Assembly (NCBI GenBank): GCA_031841125.1
Contig: CM063110.1
Coordinates: 20,517,626-20,581,625, forward strand
DNA length: 64,000 nucleotides
Direction: 5' to 3'
From: Acanthococcus lagerstroemiae
Lineage: Eukaryota; Arthropoda; Insecta; Hemiptera; Eriococcidae
In this document: positions 47,347 through 58,893 of the stretch, in pieces
Layout of the letters: the number at the start of each line of letters is the position of its first letter
How positions within the stretch are numbered: the stretch's first letter is position 1
Notes under the pieces: model-generated
Database searches by the model: none
What the model was told of the DNA's origin: nothing
The model's input: the letters and a program-made list of their open reading frames with translations, nothing else
Translations under genes and position numbers: made by a program

Positions 47347-47395
47347 CTGAAAACACATGAACTGATTAAAAATATGTAGGACTAAAGTAGATTTA

Positions 47396-47990
47396 TAATA
47401 TATTCTCTAGTCGTTAGGCGCTTTAGTCAGCCTTTTGTAGTCTCGCAACCTGCCTCTTGTGTCGGGAAGGGGGCAAAGAACATTTACGATATTATTTGAC
47501 AACTGGGGCGAAGAAATGTAACAACAGTATTTTTGCTATGATGAACATTTTTCAAATGTACAGGGAGGGGGTGGGATTGGAAGCCTGTCCACTTTAGTGG
47601 ACCACCCTAGTTTCCTTCCTCAGTTTCTTTTTTCCAAGTTTTAGATCTGTGCACATTTAAATGTGGAATATGGAGTTAGGCACGAGTGTGTGAAAATTAC
47701 AGTTCAAGGGTATCCCTGCTGGAATGTCTAGAACGAATGTTACAATCAAAACCCAGGGATTAACTACTGTTTGCTCATTTTTCTGGAATGGTCTATTCTG
47801 GCCTGGCACTCAACTCCCAATTAGAGGGAAGAAATATCTGCTACCAGGCCAGAAAAGAAACTCCCCAGTATACGTAGTTACAATCATAAACTCTGTTAAA
47901 ACGGAATCATAAACAAGTATTCCATTCAGGGAAGTCGTGAAACGAATCCGATTGGAAAAGAGGTCCATTTCCCCAGCCCTTGCGTACACA
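47396..47990. other. Single-copy sequence with a short hairpin
   Basis: No gene recognised. TTCTGGCCTGG (47,796-47,806) and CCAGGCCAGAA (47,844-47,854) are perfect 11-bp inverted copies around a 37-nt loop. Confidence 0.45.
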
Positions 47991-47997
47991 GGTCCTA

Positions 47998-48956
47998 GAA
48001 TTTGTGTACGTTTCCCTCCCTCCCTAGGAATGATCAAAGTTTGGGGGGCTGGAGAAATTCTAGCCCCCAACTTCAGATAGAGGTCTGGAGATGGGGCAAG
48101 ATTTGGTGTACAATTTGTGTATTTTGTGTATCCACCTTCCTCGATTTGTGTACCCTTCTCTTCCCCTCTGTGGATGACACAAGATAGGTAACCTGTTAGG
48201 TTCTGCCCCCTCCAAGGTGAGATAAAAGTCTGGAGATGAGGACAACAATTTGTGTACAATTTTTCCTTCTCTGAAATGCAGATTCAATAATTGACGAAAA
48301 TAGCTACTTCATATGACTACCTCTCGAAACATGGTAAAATTTACTTCTTTGAATTACCTATATTCCTGCACAGAAATTTGAAGGCCTCTCATTCAGCAAA
48401 GACTTATTAACTGAAATGGGGGGGGGGGGAATGTACTTGCCCAGGTTCTGCAAACTACAGCGTCTAAGAGACAGGTAGGTTGCTAAAACAAACAGAACTG
48501 AATGAACTACCCACAAAAAAACATAAAAAGATTGAGGCAAAGTTCCTCATCATCACCCCATTTTAGGAGTTGGCTTAAAATTTCAGTGTCCATAGTATTT
48601 GTGAGCTTACGCCAGGGAGAGAAGGGCGCGACAGCATCTATAACAGGTTACAGATCTTGTGTGGTCTGCAGAGGAGAAGGGAAGGGTACAAAAACTGAGG
48701 AAGGTGGATACACAAAATATTCAAATTGTACACCAATTTTTCCCTCTCTCCAGACATCTATCTGAAGTTGGGGGGAGGTAGCTAGCATTTCTCCAGACCC
48801 TCCCCCCCCCAAAAAAAAAAAAAATTAATCGTTCCTGGAGAGGGCGGGGAACGTACAAAAATTCTAAGACGGGTGTACAAAAATTACACAAAATTTTTGC
48901 CCCCATTTCCAGACCTTCATCTCAACTTGGGAGGGGGGGAGGGCAGGACCTAACAG
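47998..48956. repeat. Inverted repeat cluster (~200-bp and ~70-bp arms)
   Basis: 47,998-48,215 is matched in inverse orientation by 48,632-48,860: CTTCAGATAGAGGTCTGGAG against AGACATCTATCTGAAG, TTTGTGTATCCACCTTCCTC against GAGGAAGGTGGATACACAAA, and TAACCTGTTAG against its inverse. A second pair is CCTGTTAGGTTCTGCCCCCT (48,192) against its inverse ending at 48,956. A long stem could form. This may be the ends of a foldback-type element. No coding sequence. Confidence 0.65.
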
Positions 48957-48959
48957 GGG

Positions 48960-49690
48960 AATAAATCCTTTCAGTTTCATCAATGAAAACAATATAATTT
49001 TCTCCCCGGAGACGACGGAGACGAAAGTAATTTCTTCACTGTGAGAAAAGATAGGAACATTTTCCCTTCCTTGTCCTAAATGAGAAGAACCCCTTCTTTT
49101 CTTTCCTCCAGGACAGAGAAACGTGATCTTTCAGTTGAAGGGCCACATGGAAAAAAGACCTATTTCTTATGAGACAAAGTCCCTTTTCCACGTAGCATTT
49201 CAATTCAGCAAAATGCAAAAACGGCAACCAGATAAATTAAATCATTGCTACAATAATGAATGCAGATGATAAACAAAACGTTAAATTTTCAGAAAGACGT
49301 TCGAATGTGCAATTTCTTTCAAACAAATATTATTATTTTCTTGTTTCTTTGCTTTATTATTCACTTCGATGCACTGATGCTATATTTCACTGTTCTATTT
49401 GGTAACCCTGATTTTCATTACTTCCCTGATAATACCTGAGGATAAAATCTCACTTTACCACCAGATATCGAGTAGTCAAAATGCACTTTGACAATCAGCG
49501 TGGAGTAAAGTCAATTTGGCCGATTTCAAGCGTGAATTTAGATTCTGCAGTATTACTCAAGAAACTCCTAATTTCAATAGCAGGATGCCCAGATATTTTT
49601 TAATAGAAGAGTGCAACAGCCGACAGGTAGTTCAAACATTTTTTCCAGGAACCAAACTCACATCTCGCTTCAGGAGTCTTTGTGGACTAA
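48960..49690. other. No features recognised
   Basis: AT-rich, with no gene or clear repeat. Confidence 0.4.
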
Positions 49691-49692
49691 GT

Positions 49693-49836
49693 CAGGGCCG
49701 TACTCAGGATTTAAGTAAAGGGGGTTGACTCAGGATTGAAGTAAGGGGTTTTCGATTTAGAGGGCTATAAATACCATAAATTTATCCAACTGCCCACGTG
49801 AATATGAAGAAAATTTAGCCGATCGGTACGGGCCTG
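49693..49836. mobile_element. Possible small hAT MITE
   Basis: Left CAGGGCCGTACTCAGG and right inverse CAGGCCCGTACCGATC are similar 16-bp ends. The flanks (GACTAAGT, GCCTATGT) match poorly, so boundaries are uncertain. Confidence 0.4.
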
Positions 49837-49839
49837 GCC

Positions 49840-50467
49840 TATGTTATAAATTATTCTCGCCCACTCTTTCCCCTCTTCTTTTTTTCTCTCCCTGGATCTA
49901 GTCAAATATAGTTTCTTAAAAAGAAAAATAGACTGGAAAAATTTTCACGCTTAAATTTCTTTTCAATTGCTCTAATCTTTTTTGCAATAATCTTGAAACA
50001 GATATTTGAGTGCATTTTGTATGTATTCCATCTATGTACATATCGCATGTAATAATTTTTTCATTTTGTTTGGCCCCGCCCGTGGTAGCTCAATGTGCTT
50101 TGACAAACTTAAAAAATAAAATCATAATGCCACAACCTAGAGTGACACGTCACATTTTGATTTTATTGACTGTGGGGTGTAGAGCGAGTGTCTCAATCTC
50201 AAACGAATTTTGGCCTTCGCTATCACGCTATCACTCATCATTTATATGGTTATCTTTTATTATCAGCTTCAGCATAACAAAATAGTACTTCTTGACATTT
50301 TTGGGGAAAATATAGTTCTCTTTTTTTACAGTATCAAATGAGTATTTTCCTCTAAAAGGAATATGATCTGGGCAACATGCGATAGCGTGTTCAATTTCCC
50401 GAGATCGAGTTGACTTTTTGCCTTTTTTTTATAGGGTAAAATTTACATTTTGGAGCCTTAAGTAACA
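49840..50467. other. No features recognised
   Basis: AT-rich. A 91-codon ORF at 50,010-50,285 has no recognisable motif. Confidence 0.4.
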
Positions 50468-50930
50468 TTAGAGTGTGTCACGGAATTCCCCCGTCAGTTC
50501 ACTTGTTTATTATTATTTTTTTATTGAGAAGTTAATTCGAATCGAGATGGGACAGACCAGTGGCGTAGCCAAGGGGGGAGGGGAGAAGGGAGCGAATGCC
50601 TTCCCCAAGGCACCTGAAATTGAATGTGAAATATGAAAAAATTAGCAAATTTTTGCCTTTAAAACACGTTTTTTCGAAAAATTTTTGCTCGAGTCGTAAT
50701 TTTACCTTTATTTTTCATAAAATATTCCTCTGATATCGGTAATTTTTAAAAAATACCTCAATTTTCGACTTTTTCTCCTTCGAAAATCTTACTTTGCACT
50801 CCTCCCCCCTTTGGGAAAATCCTGGCTACGCCACTGGGACAGACGGATATCTTCAAGTAATATAGATCTCAGTTAGACCACGATTAAATTTCCCTTCCTC
50901 AGATGAGCGCTGGTATGTTCCAGCCAGCCC
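50468..50930. repeat. Local duplicate of 56,780-56,945
   Basis: AGAGTGTGTCACGGAATTCC, GAAGTTAATTCGAATCGA, TATCTTCAAGTA, TCAGTTAGACCACGATTAAA and TTTCCCTTCC match 56,780-56,920 in the same orientation. The 50,558-50,836 MITE interrupts this copy only. Confidence 0.75.
50558..50836. mobile_element. 279-bp hAT MITE with perfect 8-bp TSD
   Basis: Ends CAGTGGCGTAGCCA and its inverse TGGCTACGCCACTG. GGACAGAC occurs at 50,550-50,557 and 50,837-50,844. The paralogous site at 56,842-56,860 (CGAAACAAGACAAACATATC) is empty. An inverse copy of the interior lies at 27,738-27,953. Confidence 0.9.
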
Positions 50931-50931
50931 C

Positions 50932-50933
<2 letters not shown>

Positions 50934-50998
<65 letters not shown>
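50934..50998. repeat. (GA)n microsatellite, about 64 bp
   Basis: About 30 uninterrupted GA dinucleotides ending in GAAAGAGG. Confidence 0.95.
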
Positions 50999-50999
<1 letters not shown>

Positions 51000-51170
51000 G
51001 GTTGGGGGAATTTGCACAGCCCCCTCTCCTTCCAGTTCATTTTGTTCTCTTGTCAGACGGGAAAAACTTATAAGCTACGAGATGAGAGGTTTTTTTTTAA
51101 AATGGTGTAAGGAGTGATTACTGATTCAATGTACAGCATAGCCGTAAGCACAAAAAAAAAGTATGATGGG

Positions 51171-51403
51171 TAGGGACGTACCGATAGGGGCAGGGGGAAA
51201 CTTACTCCCCCTGTAGGAATTTTTTACTCAGCAGTTGGGAAAATTTACCATTTCAGTGAGGCAAGTTGGAAAAATCCAACAAGTTGGGGTTTTTTTTTTT
51301 TGCTTTGATACGTGGGAATTTTGAGTTGAGTCAGTTAGGACTTTCACAATTTTTACCCCCCCCCCTCCCCACTACCCCGGAAGAATTCATCGGTACGTTC
51401 CTG
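51171..51403. mobile_element. hAT MITE (CAGGGACGT ends), copy 2
   Basis: Ends TAGGGACGTACCGATAG and, on the minus strand, CAGGAACGTACCGATG. The 8-bp duplication is ATGATGGG (51,163-51,170) and ATGACGGG (51,404-51,411). Interior matches 31,025-31,270. Confidence 0.82.
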
Positions 51404-52482
51404 ATGACGGGAGAAATAACACAATAGGAATAGAACCCCGACCAGGGAAGTGAGCACCTTGGGGCTCTCAGCCCGTAATGAACCGCCACCCAAACCACAA
51501 AACAGAAGAAATGGGGAAAACCAAAATAAAGACAGAAAATATGAGAATTTTTTCTTTAATTGTCAGGGGTTAGCGAACAAGGAAAGATTTTTGGAACTGG
51601 AAAATGCGTTGGAGGGGCAGAAGTGGGATACTTATACTTGGAGTGTATCAGAAATAAAAAGGAAACGGGAAAATTTATCCAAAAGGAGAAATGGTGATGC
51701 CTTTCATTATTTTGGGTCAACAATAGAGGGTACAGAGGGGTAGGTTTTTACATCAAGGAGTAGTGAGTATCCCACGTAAAGGAAATAAAGGGTATAAGTG
51801 AACGCATAGCAGTGCTGGAAATTAAAATAAATAAAGGAACCAAACTTTCGATAATCCAAGTTTATGCTCCTACACTACACTCTTCAGTGATGTAAATCGA
51901 AAAGTTTTACAACCAATTGAGCCAAATTATGAAAATAAAAGAGAATACTATACAATAATAATGGTAGACTTTAATGTCAAGATGGGTGGAAATAGGGGAA
52001 ATAGAAGAAATGTTGGTAAATATACTAAAGGAGAAACAAACGAAAATGGGGAAAGGATGTTAGGGTTAGCTGATAAATATAATGATAAAATAGCTGGGTC
52101 GTTTTTCAAAAAGAGTGGTAAAAAGAAATGGACAGTCACCTGATGGGAAGTCAAAAAATGAAATAGATCATACTTTGACCAATGAAATGAAAATCATAAT
52201 GGACGTGGATGTTATTTCAAATGTATACTTCAGCTCAGATCACACGGTGGGGTGGTGAAAATTAAAATTTCTAAATAAAATGAACATTTCAGTATAATAT
52301 CAAAGTAAAAATGAAAGTAAGGGGTACATTATCCCTATTTGTAAAATACCACAAGCTTTATATTACAAGAAAAACTAGAAACAGTAGTTGCCATTGAGAG
52401 GACCCAAACAGTGTACGATAAAATTGAGACATGCATTAAAGATAAGATCTGGGAAAGAAAGGCGTCGGTGCAAAACTTGTTT

Positions 52483-52531
52483 TATTGTTGTTGTTTTTTG
52501 TTGTTTTTTGTTGTTGTTGTTGTTGTTTTTT
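52483..52531. repeat. (GTT)n / T-rich low-complexity tract
   Basis: GTTGTTGTTTTTTGTTGTTT and further GTT units. It lies just inside the left end of the hAT-like element and is absent from the copy at 7,720. Confidence 0.9.
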
Positions 52532-52690
52532 GGGGGGGTAATTTTTATAGTAGTGTTGACCTACATTCATCGGCGTTGGTGGATTTTTTGGGGGAGGGGT
52601 GTAGTATGTTGTATCAAAGTGTCTAACAGTCATTTCAGTTATTTATTTTCAGAAAGAATTTAGAATTTTGGAAGATTCTATTATAATGAC

Positions 52691-53303
52691 TAGAGGGCTG
52701 CGATTTTTATGCGAATGCATATTTTTATTTATGGCATATAGAAGTTTCAAAAGATCTTCACGAATCACAGACTTCTGAGTCAAATGAGCAGCACTTCATC
52801 CAGCATATTTCGCATATTCTGGCATTTAACCGCATATTTTGCACCAATTCTGCTTATTTTTCAATTTTTTATTCCCCCAAATAATTATTTTTTTAGTTCT
52901 CTTAAAAAAAAAAAAAGAGAAGACTATGATTAATGAATTAGTGAAAAAGCTTTTAGAAAAATATATGTTCTTTTGCACGTGAGATAACCTTTCTCTTGCG
53001 CGCATCACATTCATCAATCATCAAGAAATTACGGATAAGTGCATGTATCTCCTGAGTGCATCTCCTATTAAAAGAAATTGGACTCTTAAGAAAATCCATT
53101 GCTGGATAATTTTAAAACATGAAAAATTGGCTCAGTGTATCCAACTTAATTTTTCTTTTGAAATGATATACCTATATTGTATTTGCATATTTATGCATAT
53201 TTTACCATTTTGACGCATATTTTCGGCATATTATTCAGACTGAATTCAGTGCATAAAATATGTGCGTATTTCGCTATTTTTGTGCATAAAAATTGGAACT
53301 CTG
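52691..53303. mobile_element. Nested hAT MITE (CAGGGCTGCA family), copy 2
   Basis: Starts TAGAGGGCTGCGATTTTTA and ends AAAAATTGGAACTCTG, with a perfect duplication ATAATGAC at 52,683-52,690 and 53,304-53,311. Colinear with 7,929-8,549. Confidence 0.85.
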
Positions 53304-55990
53304 ATAATGACGATAAATCGATATATCAGCTTACAATAAGAGTCTTCGCATGTATGACATGCTCATGGGAGTCGTGTGAGACGTGATCAGTAGATGAGCT
53401 CAATAAGGCCCCAATTTAAGGTCTTGGCTCTCCAGACTTTCATGTAAGTGATTTCATGTTTTTCCTTTTTTGCGTTATAGTCGTCGACTGCAATATTTAA
53501 AAATTGGCTAGCTTGGAATTTTTCTATACTGCTCCACGTTCCTCAGATCTTCTAATACAAATACCTCTTTTTCAAAACTTGATAAGGCCAGTGCTCCAAA
53601 GAAGGCTGGACCTATAACCTAATAAGACCCAACCAAATATACCTAATAAGTCTGACCTGAAATTCGGTAAATAAAAAGTTAAGCATGGTTCAAATAGAAA
53701 TTTAGGAGTAAGTTATAACTGAAATGATAATCAATTGATCTTACCAGGTTGGGCCTTATTAGATTACATAACACTATTTTTCGTGAGTATCGAATACCTC
53801 GGTTCCGAATTGCTCAAATTTCACTTTTCTGGCGTCGATCGTTAACCAACTACCACTATAACAACTATCCAATGTTTGATTTCTGGATAAATTCCATTTG
53901 ACTAAGATAATACTCGTAAATCCTCCAAGTTACACAAAAAACCCATCGGAGCACTTTTTACGTTATTGGAAAATCATCAACCGGCATATCTCGTAAAAGT
54001 GGACTAATATCTTGATAAAAATAATTGGACCGTGTTGCCATATCATGAAGGAACAACTTTGCTGTACGTTTTAATGCAGTCTAAAGCATATCAGTCAAGA
54101 TCGGTACATCAGGCCTTATATTGGGGATCCGGGCCTTATTGGACTTATCTACCGTATGTAATAAAATTAGTTTTTCCCCCCATGAAAATGTAGTAGGTAT
54201 TATAGACGAAGAAGTATATTAGCTTTAGTTTATTATTTTAGCGCATTCATAGCAAATTAGGGGGGGGGGGTCATTTATTTTCAGACTTCGATTTTGTTAG
54301 ACATCTTGTGTATGTGTATTGCGAGTTAAGTATATGATACGGTACTCCTATTTGCTGTATCACATGGCACTAATTCGTTTACAAATTTTTTATAAACTAC
54401 AAGAAGTATAAATATAATAAATTATTAGTCTTTGAATTGGGGGGTGAGGGGAAATTTTTATAATTTCTAGCCCCTTCCCCCAAAAAACATCGGGGAGGAT
54501 AAGTATTACCCGTATCCCCACCCCTCGAGGACGCCCATGGTGGGAAAAAAGGGAGGTCTAAAAAGATATCGAGACACAAACAGATAACAAACTGCTGAGT
54601 ATACAATCAAAAAACTTTATAGAAAAAAGAATGATACTCAAGTAAAGGAAATTTAAAAAATCGAGGAGAAAGTATTGAGCTCACAGATATGAACAAGCTA
54701 GTCAAAAGAAAAATTGAATGTATTAGTAAATACGAAACTGAATTTATTGATAAAAAAAATGTACTAGAGGAAATATGGTTAATAAATAAAAGGCAAAAAA
54801 AGCAATTTCAAAGGGTACTAACATCGTACCCAAAATCAAGGGTAATAATGGTTTCATATTTAAGAGGAAACAAAATAGTGAAAAGAGCAATATGGCATTC
54901 TATGAAAAGCTGTGTAGGGTATAAGAGGAAGCAACAACTGGGCAAGGCATGGAGAAATGGGAATTAAACTTGAGGAATCAGGATGAAGCAGAACCAATTC
55001 TGGAAGATGAGGTTACAAAAGCTTTAAGGGAATTAAGGTTGAATAAAGCACTAGGCCCAGATAAAATTGATAATGGTATTTTAAAGTTATTTTCGGGAAA
55101 AATCTCCCAACTTGTGACAGATGTATTCAACAAAATTCTAAATACTGGAAAAATCCCTAAAAAATGTCAAACAAGGGGACCCATATTTCGCAAATTGGAC
55201 TGGGAAAGGAGGGAAATCAAAATAAATGGAAAATGGTGCAACAGTCTCAAATTTACCGATGATATAGTCCTGATAGGTGGTAGGGGTGACAAGGGAATTG
55301 AAAAGCGAATGCCAAAAATTAGGACTGGAACCAAATGCCCAAAAAAACAAATATAAGTATTATCAAAGAATAAAGAAACAAGTGGAATATATTTAGATAG
55401 GGAGCTAACTGAAAACGTAAAAGACTTAAATATTTGGGACAAATACCTACTATCATTTGAAAATATGAGTAAAATGAAAAAAGAATCGAAACAAGGATCG
55501 CAAATACGTGGAAAGCCTTTTGGGCGCAAAAAATAATAAGGCAAGTTCAGTATTAAAACAAAAACAAAAATATTACAAAATTGTGTATTGCCCATTTTAA
55601 CGTAGGGGCCCAAACATGGACGTTGACAAGAAATCAAATACAAAAATTTGGTGCCGTTCAAAATTCGTATTATAGGTATCCGGCGGTTGAGGGATATAAA
55701 ATTAATATAACAAAAATCAGGGAAAGAATGGGGATTATAGATAGAGGATGTCACATCTAAAAATTGATATTCAAATTTTCGGGTCACATGGCCAGGGAGG
55801 TAGGGGAAAATGGAGTAGAACAGCAACGGATTACGTACCATATGACAATAAGAGACGTAAGGGTAGACCAGCTACAAGATGGCTGGACGAAATTATAAAA
55901 TTTGTGGGTCCTCATTGGGTAAGTACAGCGTAAAAGAGGGGGCTTAGAAACGGGTGACGGAGGTCTATGCCCAAAGATGGGCGAATTAAT

Positions 55991-56779
55991 AGGGACGTAC
56001 TTCCCTAATTCAAACTTGAAATTGGGCTGGGCATGGCACGCTGCAAGACTACCCCCCCCCCCTCTAACAGTTAGGCCTACCAAGCGATCTTCTGGTTCCT
56101 GAGTCATAAAAAAAGAGAGGTAAACAGAGAGCTAGGTAGAGGGACGAAATCAACAAATTTTTGCACAATAAACACCTCCAGAAAATCGCTTTAGACTAAA
56201 AAGAGTGGGACAGAGTGAGGCAAACCTTTGCCTTCTATCGGCCTGGGGTACACTCGATAATTCACCGAAGATATACTTAAGGAATGTAATGGTGAGTTGT
56301 GTACTTCGCACATAAAGGTTGATTTGATTAGATCTGATTTTGTTTTTGAAAATACTGAATTCAACTTCTCCCCCTCCTGACGAGTCCAAGCAACTTTACC
56401 GAAAAAATTGAACATGGTATCCGAATTAAGAGATTTTAAGGGTCGCTGATTTCGAAAATCAGATTAATTTGAGCCCCGAACACGACTTTTTCTTCATTCG
56501 AAGGGCCAGTTTGTCAGGTGTCCCAAGAAAATAGGGAAAAAACCTATATTTGTTTCTAAAATACGAACTTGATTATTTCTACGAGGAACCGGAAAATATT
56601 CGTCCTTTTGACTTGACTTTAAAGTACATATCAGGAGATGTTTTCTCTAATCGCTTATTTCTTATAAACTCAGATTTTGCAACCTTATCTCAATCTGGCC
56701 TATCAAGATTCAAATTTCAAACGTTAAGTAGGTAAAATTAACTTAGCTCATGAAAATCTAGTTAATCAGCACTAGATCA
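55991..56779. other. No features recognised
   Basis: Single-copy AT-rich DNA after the LINE 3' end. A C-run of about ten lies at 56,051-56,060. Small ORFs on both strands have no known motif. Confidence 0.4.
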
Positions 56780-56945
56780 GAGTGTGTCACAAAATTCCAA
56801 TACTTTTTTTCTTTTTAATTAATTGCGAAGTTAATTTGAATCGAAACAAGACAAACATATCTCTTCAAGTACTCAAGGTCTCAATTAGACCACGATTGAA
56901 TTTCCCTTCCCCAAATTAGGGCTGGCACGTCCCAACTTCGGAATA
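56780..56945. repeat. Paralogue of 50,468-50,930 (empty MITE site)
   Basis: AGAGTGTGTCACAAAATTCC, GAAGTTAATTTGAATCGA, TCTCTTCAAGTA, TCAATTAGACCACGATTGAA. It has a single AGACAAAC where the other copy has a MITE and doubled GGACAGAC. Confidence 0.78.
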
Positions 56946-57419
56946 TTAAATTGATTCAGGCCTCCGAAATTCGAAAATTTGCACCTGAAGTTACGCAAAA
57001 TCTTGACAGGAAAATCATATCTATTCTTTTTTAAACGAAAAAAATTTTTCCTACTAAAAAACATGATTTGCTAGGTTACTTTTTTTTTTTAGAAAAAAAA
57101 GAAGCATTTTTGCCTAATTCAAAACAAAACAAAAATAATTTTTTTCTTTTTCTTTGAAGAAAGGTTGCCGTTATTCTTTTTTCGAAAATAAAAAGAAATG
57201 CAGTTCTTCTTACTGAGTAAAAGGACGAGACAAGTTTCCTTATTAAGAAAGAAATAGATTGTCTTTCTGGGGAAGAAAAAAAGTTCGCTTTTATACTCAC
57301 TAAATGGAAGTTCTTCAAGGAAAGAAAACTAACAGACGTGTTTGTCTTTTGCCAACAAAATTAAATCAGGAATAGGAATTTAAAATTTCTGGGTCAGTGA
57401 TCCTCAGAATTCCATCAGA

Positions 57420-57951
57420 TTTTTGATCTGACTCATTCAAACGGGCCAATTTGAAGACTTCAAGATTTGTGAAGATTTCATCAACAATTTGTCAATCTCG
57501 AGGAGAGATTTAAATCAGCTTTGTGAAAATTTCATAAAGTATTATTCAAAGCGCCGTAAGACTTGTTCAATATTTTTTATGATTATTTAAGACTGTAGAC
57601 TGGTAATGTTTCCACCGAGATTCTATGGAAAACTTATTTTAGGTTTGTTTCTGATAAACTAAGTCATCTTCCAAGACTTTAAGACATGCAATGGTTTCAT
57701 CAACATTTTCTATAATGTTTGTAAGTCAGCTAAGAATCTGTCAAGACTCGTTAAGACTTACCAAATTTCCATCAAGATTTCATTCAAAATTCTATAAGGC
57801 AGTGTTAAAGTTTTTTAAAAATCATAATAAGATTGTGTAAGACGTAAACATTCCATGGGGATTCCATAGACTATTAATGAAGACTCTGTTTATGCTTCAG
57901 AAAATCTTTGAACCCTACAGGATTTATAGAAACTTAATCAAAAATTTGTTA
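57420..57951. repeat. Degenerate AAGACT/TCAAGA tract
   Basis: Recurrent AAGACTTCAAGATTTGTGAA, TCAAGACTCGTTAAGACTT and TTCATCAACA-type motifs every 15-30 bp, like 4,910-5,620. Non-coding. Confidence 0.5.
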
Positions 57952-58123
57952 GGAATCAGCAGAAACGATATTTGACATTCAGTTTAAGGGGGCAGGGGGG
58001 GGGGTGGAGAAGGAAAATTTGCCAACAAATATCATTTAAAAACTAAAAATTCACCAACAACTTTTTTTTTTAAATTTAATAATTTAAAAATTTCCTGATT
58101 TTTCAATCAAAATATTTTTCAAC

Positions 58124-58172
58124 TAATTAAAAAAATAATAATAATAATAAACAAACAAACAAACAAACAAAC
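58124..58172. repeat. (AAT)n-(AAAC)n microsatellite
   Basis: AATAATAATAATAAT followed by about six AAAC units. It lies within the left half of the composite hAT unit. Confidence 0.9.
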
Positions 58173-58653
58173 GTTCTTAGGGAAATGAAGAATTCAAATG
58201 AACAGTTTCAAAATTTGTTCACTGCCAAATTATTGGGGGTCCCCCATAGTTTCGTCCCTGCAAATGCAGATTAGAACCTTATCCCCAAAGCGCTCACATC
58301 TGCGCACGTGAGCATACCTTTAGTCTGGGAGGGTAAGCTTGAAGAATGTTAGGAATACTGGAGAGGAACACACAACTTCCCTTACACACGTTATAAGCAG
58401 GTGGTCGTTATTTATACTCGTGGTGATATTTTTCTGAATTTTCTCTGATTCGTCGCCTAAATTAGTTCCACCAATAAAATATAAAAAAAAAAAGCTACAA
58501 AGTTTTAGGTCAATTGGATTAGGGGAATCCGTGCCACAAGCTCCCTTTTGATCTCATGGGGAAACACATGGAGTTTTGACTTTTGTTCCAGACTAAATTT
58601 CCCTCCCATATTCACCATCAGGACCAAAGCTTGTAAATTAAACAATAGAACAT

Positions 58654-58893
58654 TTGCTATCAGATTCAACTAGTGACATTGTAAAACAAGTCTTTTGCTT
58701 TCAAATTTTATATCTTTCTCAAATTTCAGGCTCTAGGTCAAACAGAGAATCTAGTAAAAACAGAATAGTCATTGAAATTCGAAATTCACGTTTGCTACCG
58801 ACTTTCAGATTTTCGAAGCGTCTTCCACATTTTAGTTTTGTCTCAAACTTTCAGATAACGATCGATACTCAGCTTGCAACCTTCGGTTTCTGA
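58654..58893 (+). CDS. 79-aa ORF in the composite-unit cargo, hypothetical
   Basis: The only ORF of note in the cargo DNA (MLSDSTSDIVKQVFCFQILY at its start). No recognisable domain, no paralogue in the window and no clear promoter. Probably chance, but it lies wholly within the mobilised segment. Confidence 0.12.
   Translation: MLSDSTSDIVKQVFCFQILYLSQISGSRSNRESSKNRIVIEIRNSRLLPTFRFSKRLPHFSFVSNFQITIDTQLATFGF

Larger units (their letters stand above)
35557..47395. repeat. Segmental duplication copy B
   Basis: Colinear with A (1,518-5,967 then 19,767-27,542), without the 13.8-kb element, the 1.08-kb hAT-like element, both SINE insertions and the mariner-like MITE. B-specific changes: MITE at 37,557-37,726, deletion of the A 22,320-23,160 equivalent near 40,530, a shortened RT fragment, and expansion of the ~638-bp unit. 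Homology ends at about 47,395, just where A has the CAGTCCCGTAGCC insertion. Confidence 0.85.
52457..54539. mobile_element. 2-kb non-autonomous hAT-like element, copy 2
   Basis: Colinear with 7,707-9,678, from GTAGTGTTGACCTACATTCA to GAGGACGCCCATG. The left end is degraded (GAAAGGCGTC for CATGGGCGTC) and followed by a GTT expansion. 8-mers CTGGGAAA (52,449-52,456) and GTGGGAAA (54,540-54,547) are a likely target duplication. It is inserted in the LINE pseudogene. The same nested MITE is at the same place as in copy 1. Confidence 0.82.
51440..55990 (+). pseudogene. RTE/BovB-like LINE, endonuclease and RT, interrupted
   Basis: 5' part 51,440-52,456: endonuclease motifs KWDTYTWSVSEIKRKRENL, NGDAFHYFGST, GISERIAVLEIKINKGT, IIQVYAPT, MVDFNVKMGGNRGNRRNVGK, ETNENGERMLGLADKYN, AGSFFKKSGKKKW and EIDHTLTNEMK with SSDH. 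The order matches an AP-endonuclease domain with the GDFNAK box and C-terminal SDH. 3' part 54,548-55,990: KLVKRKIECISKYETEFI, EDEVTKALRELRLNKALGPD with KIDNGIL, FNKILNTGKIPKKC, then a jump that deletes central RT boxes, SLKFTDDIVLIGG (YADD variant), and a tail KRRKGRPATRWLDEI. Stops and frameshifts in both halves. The 2.08-kb hAT-like element lies between. The family call is from motifs. Confidence 0.88.

Noticed and set aside
50010..50285. 91-codon hydrophobic ORF as a membrane protein
   Set aside because: No conserved motif, no paralogue, and AT-rich DNA readily gives Phe/Ile/Leu-rich frames.
55167..55841. 224-codon minus-strand ORF, the longest open frame in the window
   Set aside because: It is antisense to recognisable LINE reverse-transcriptase sequence on the plus strand (SLKFTDDIVL, KRRKGRPATRWLDEI) and has no family features of its own.
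57116..57320. Lysine/phenylalanine-rich minus-strand ORF
   Set aside because: Low-complexity A/T-rich reading with no recognisable motif.
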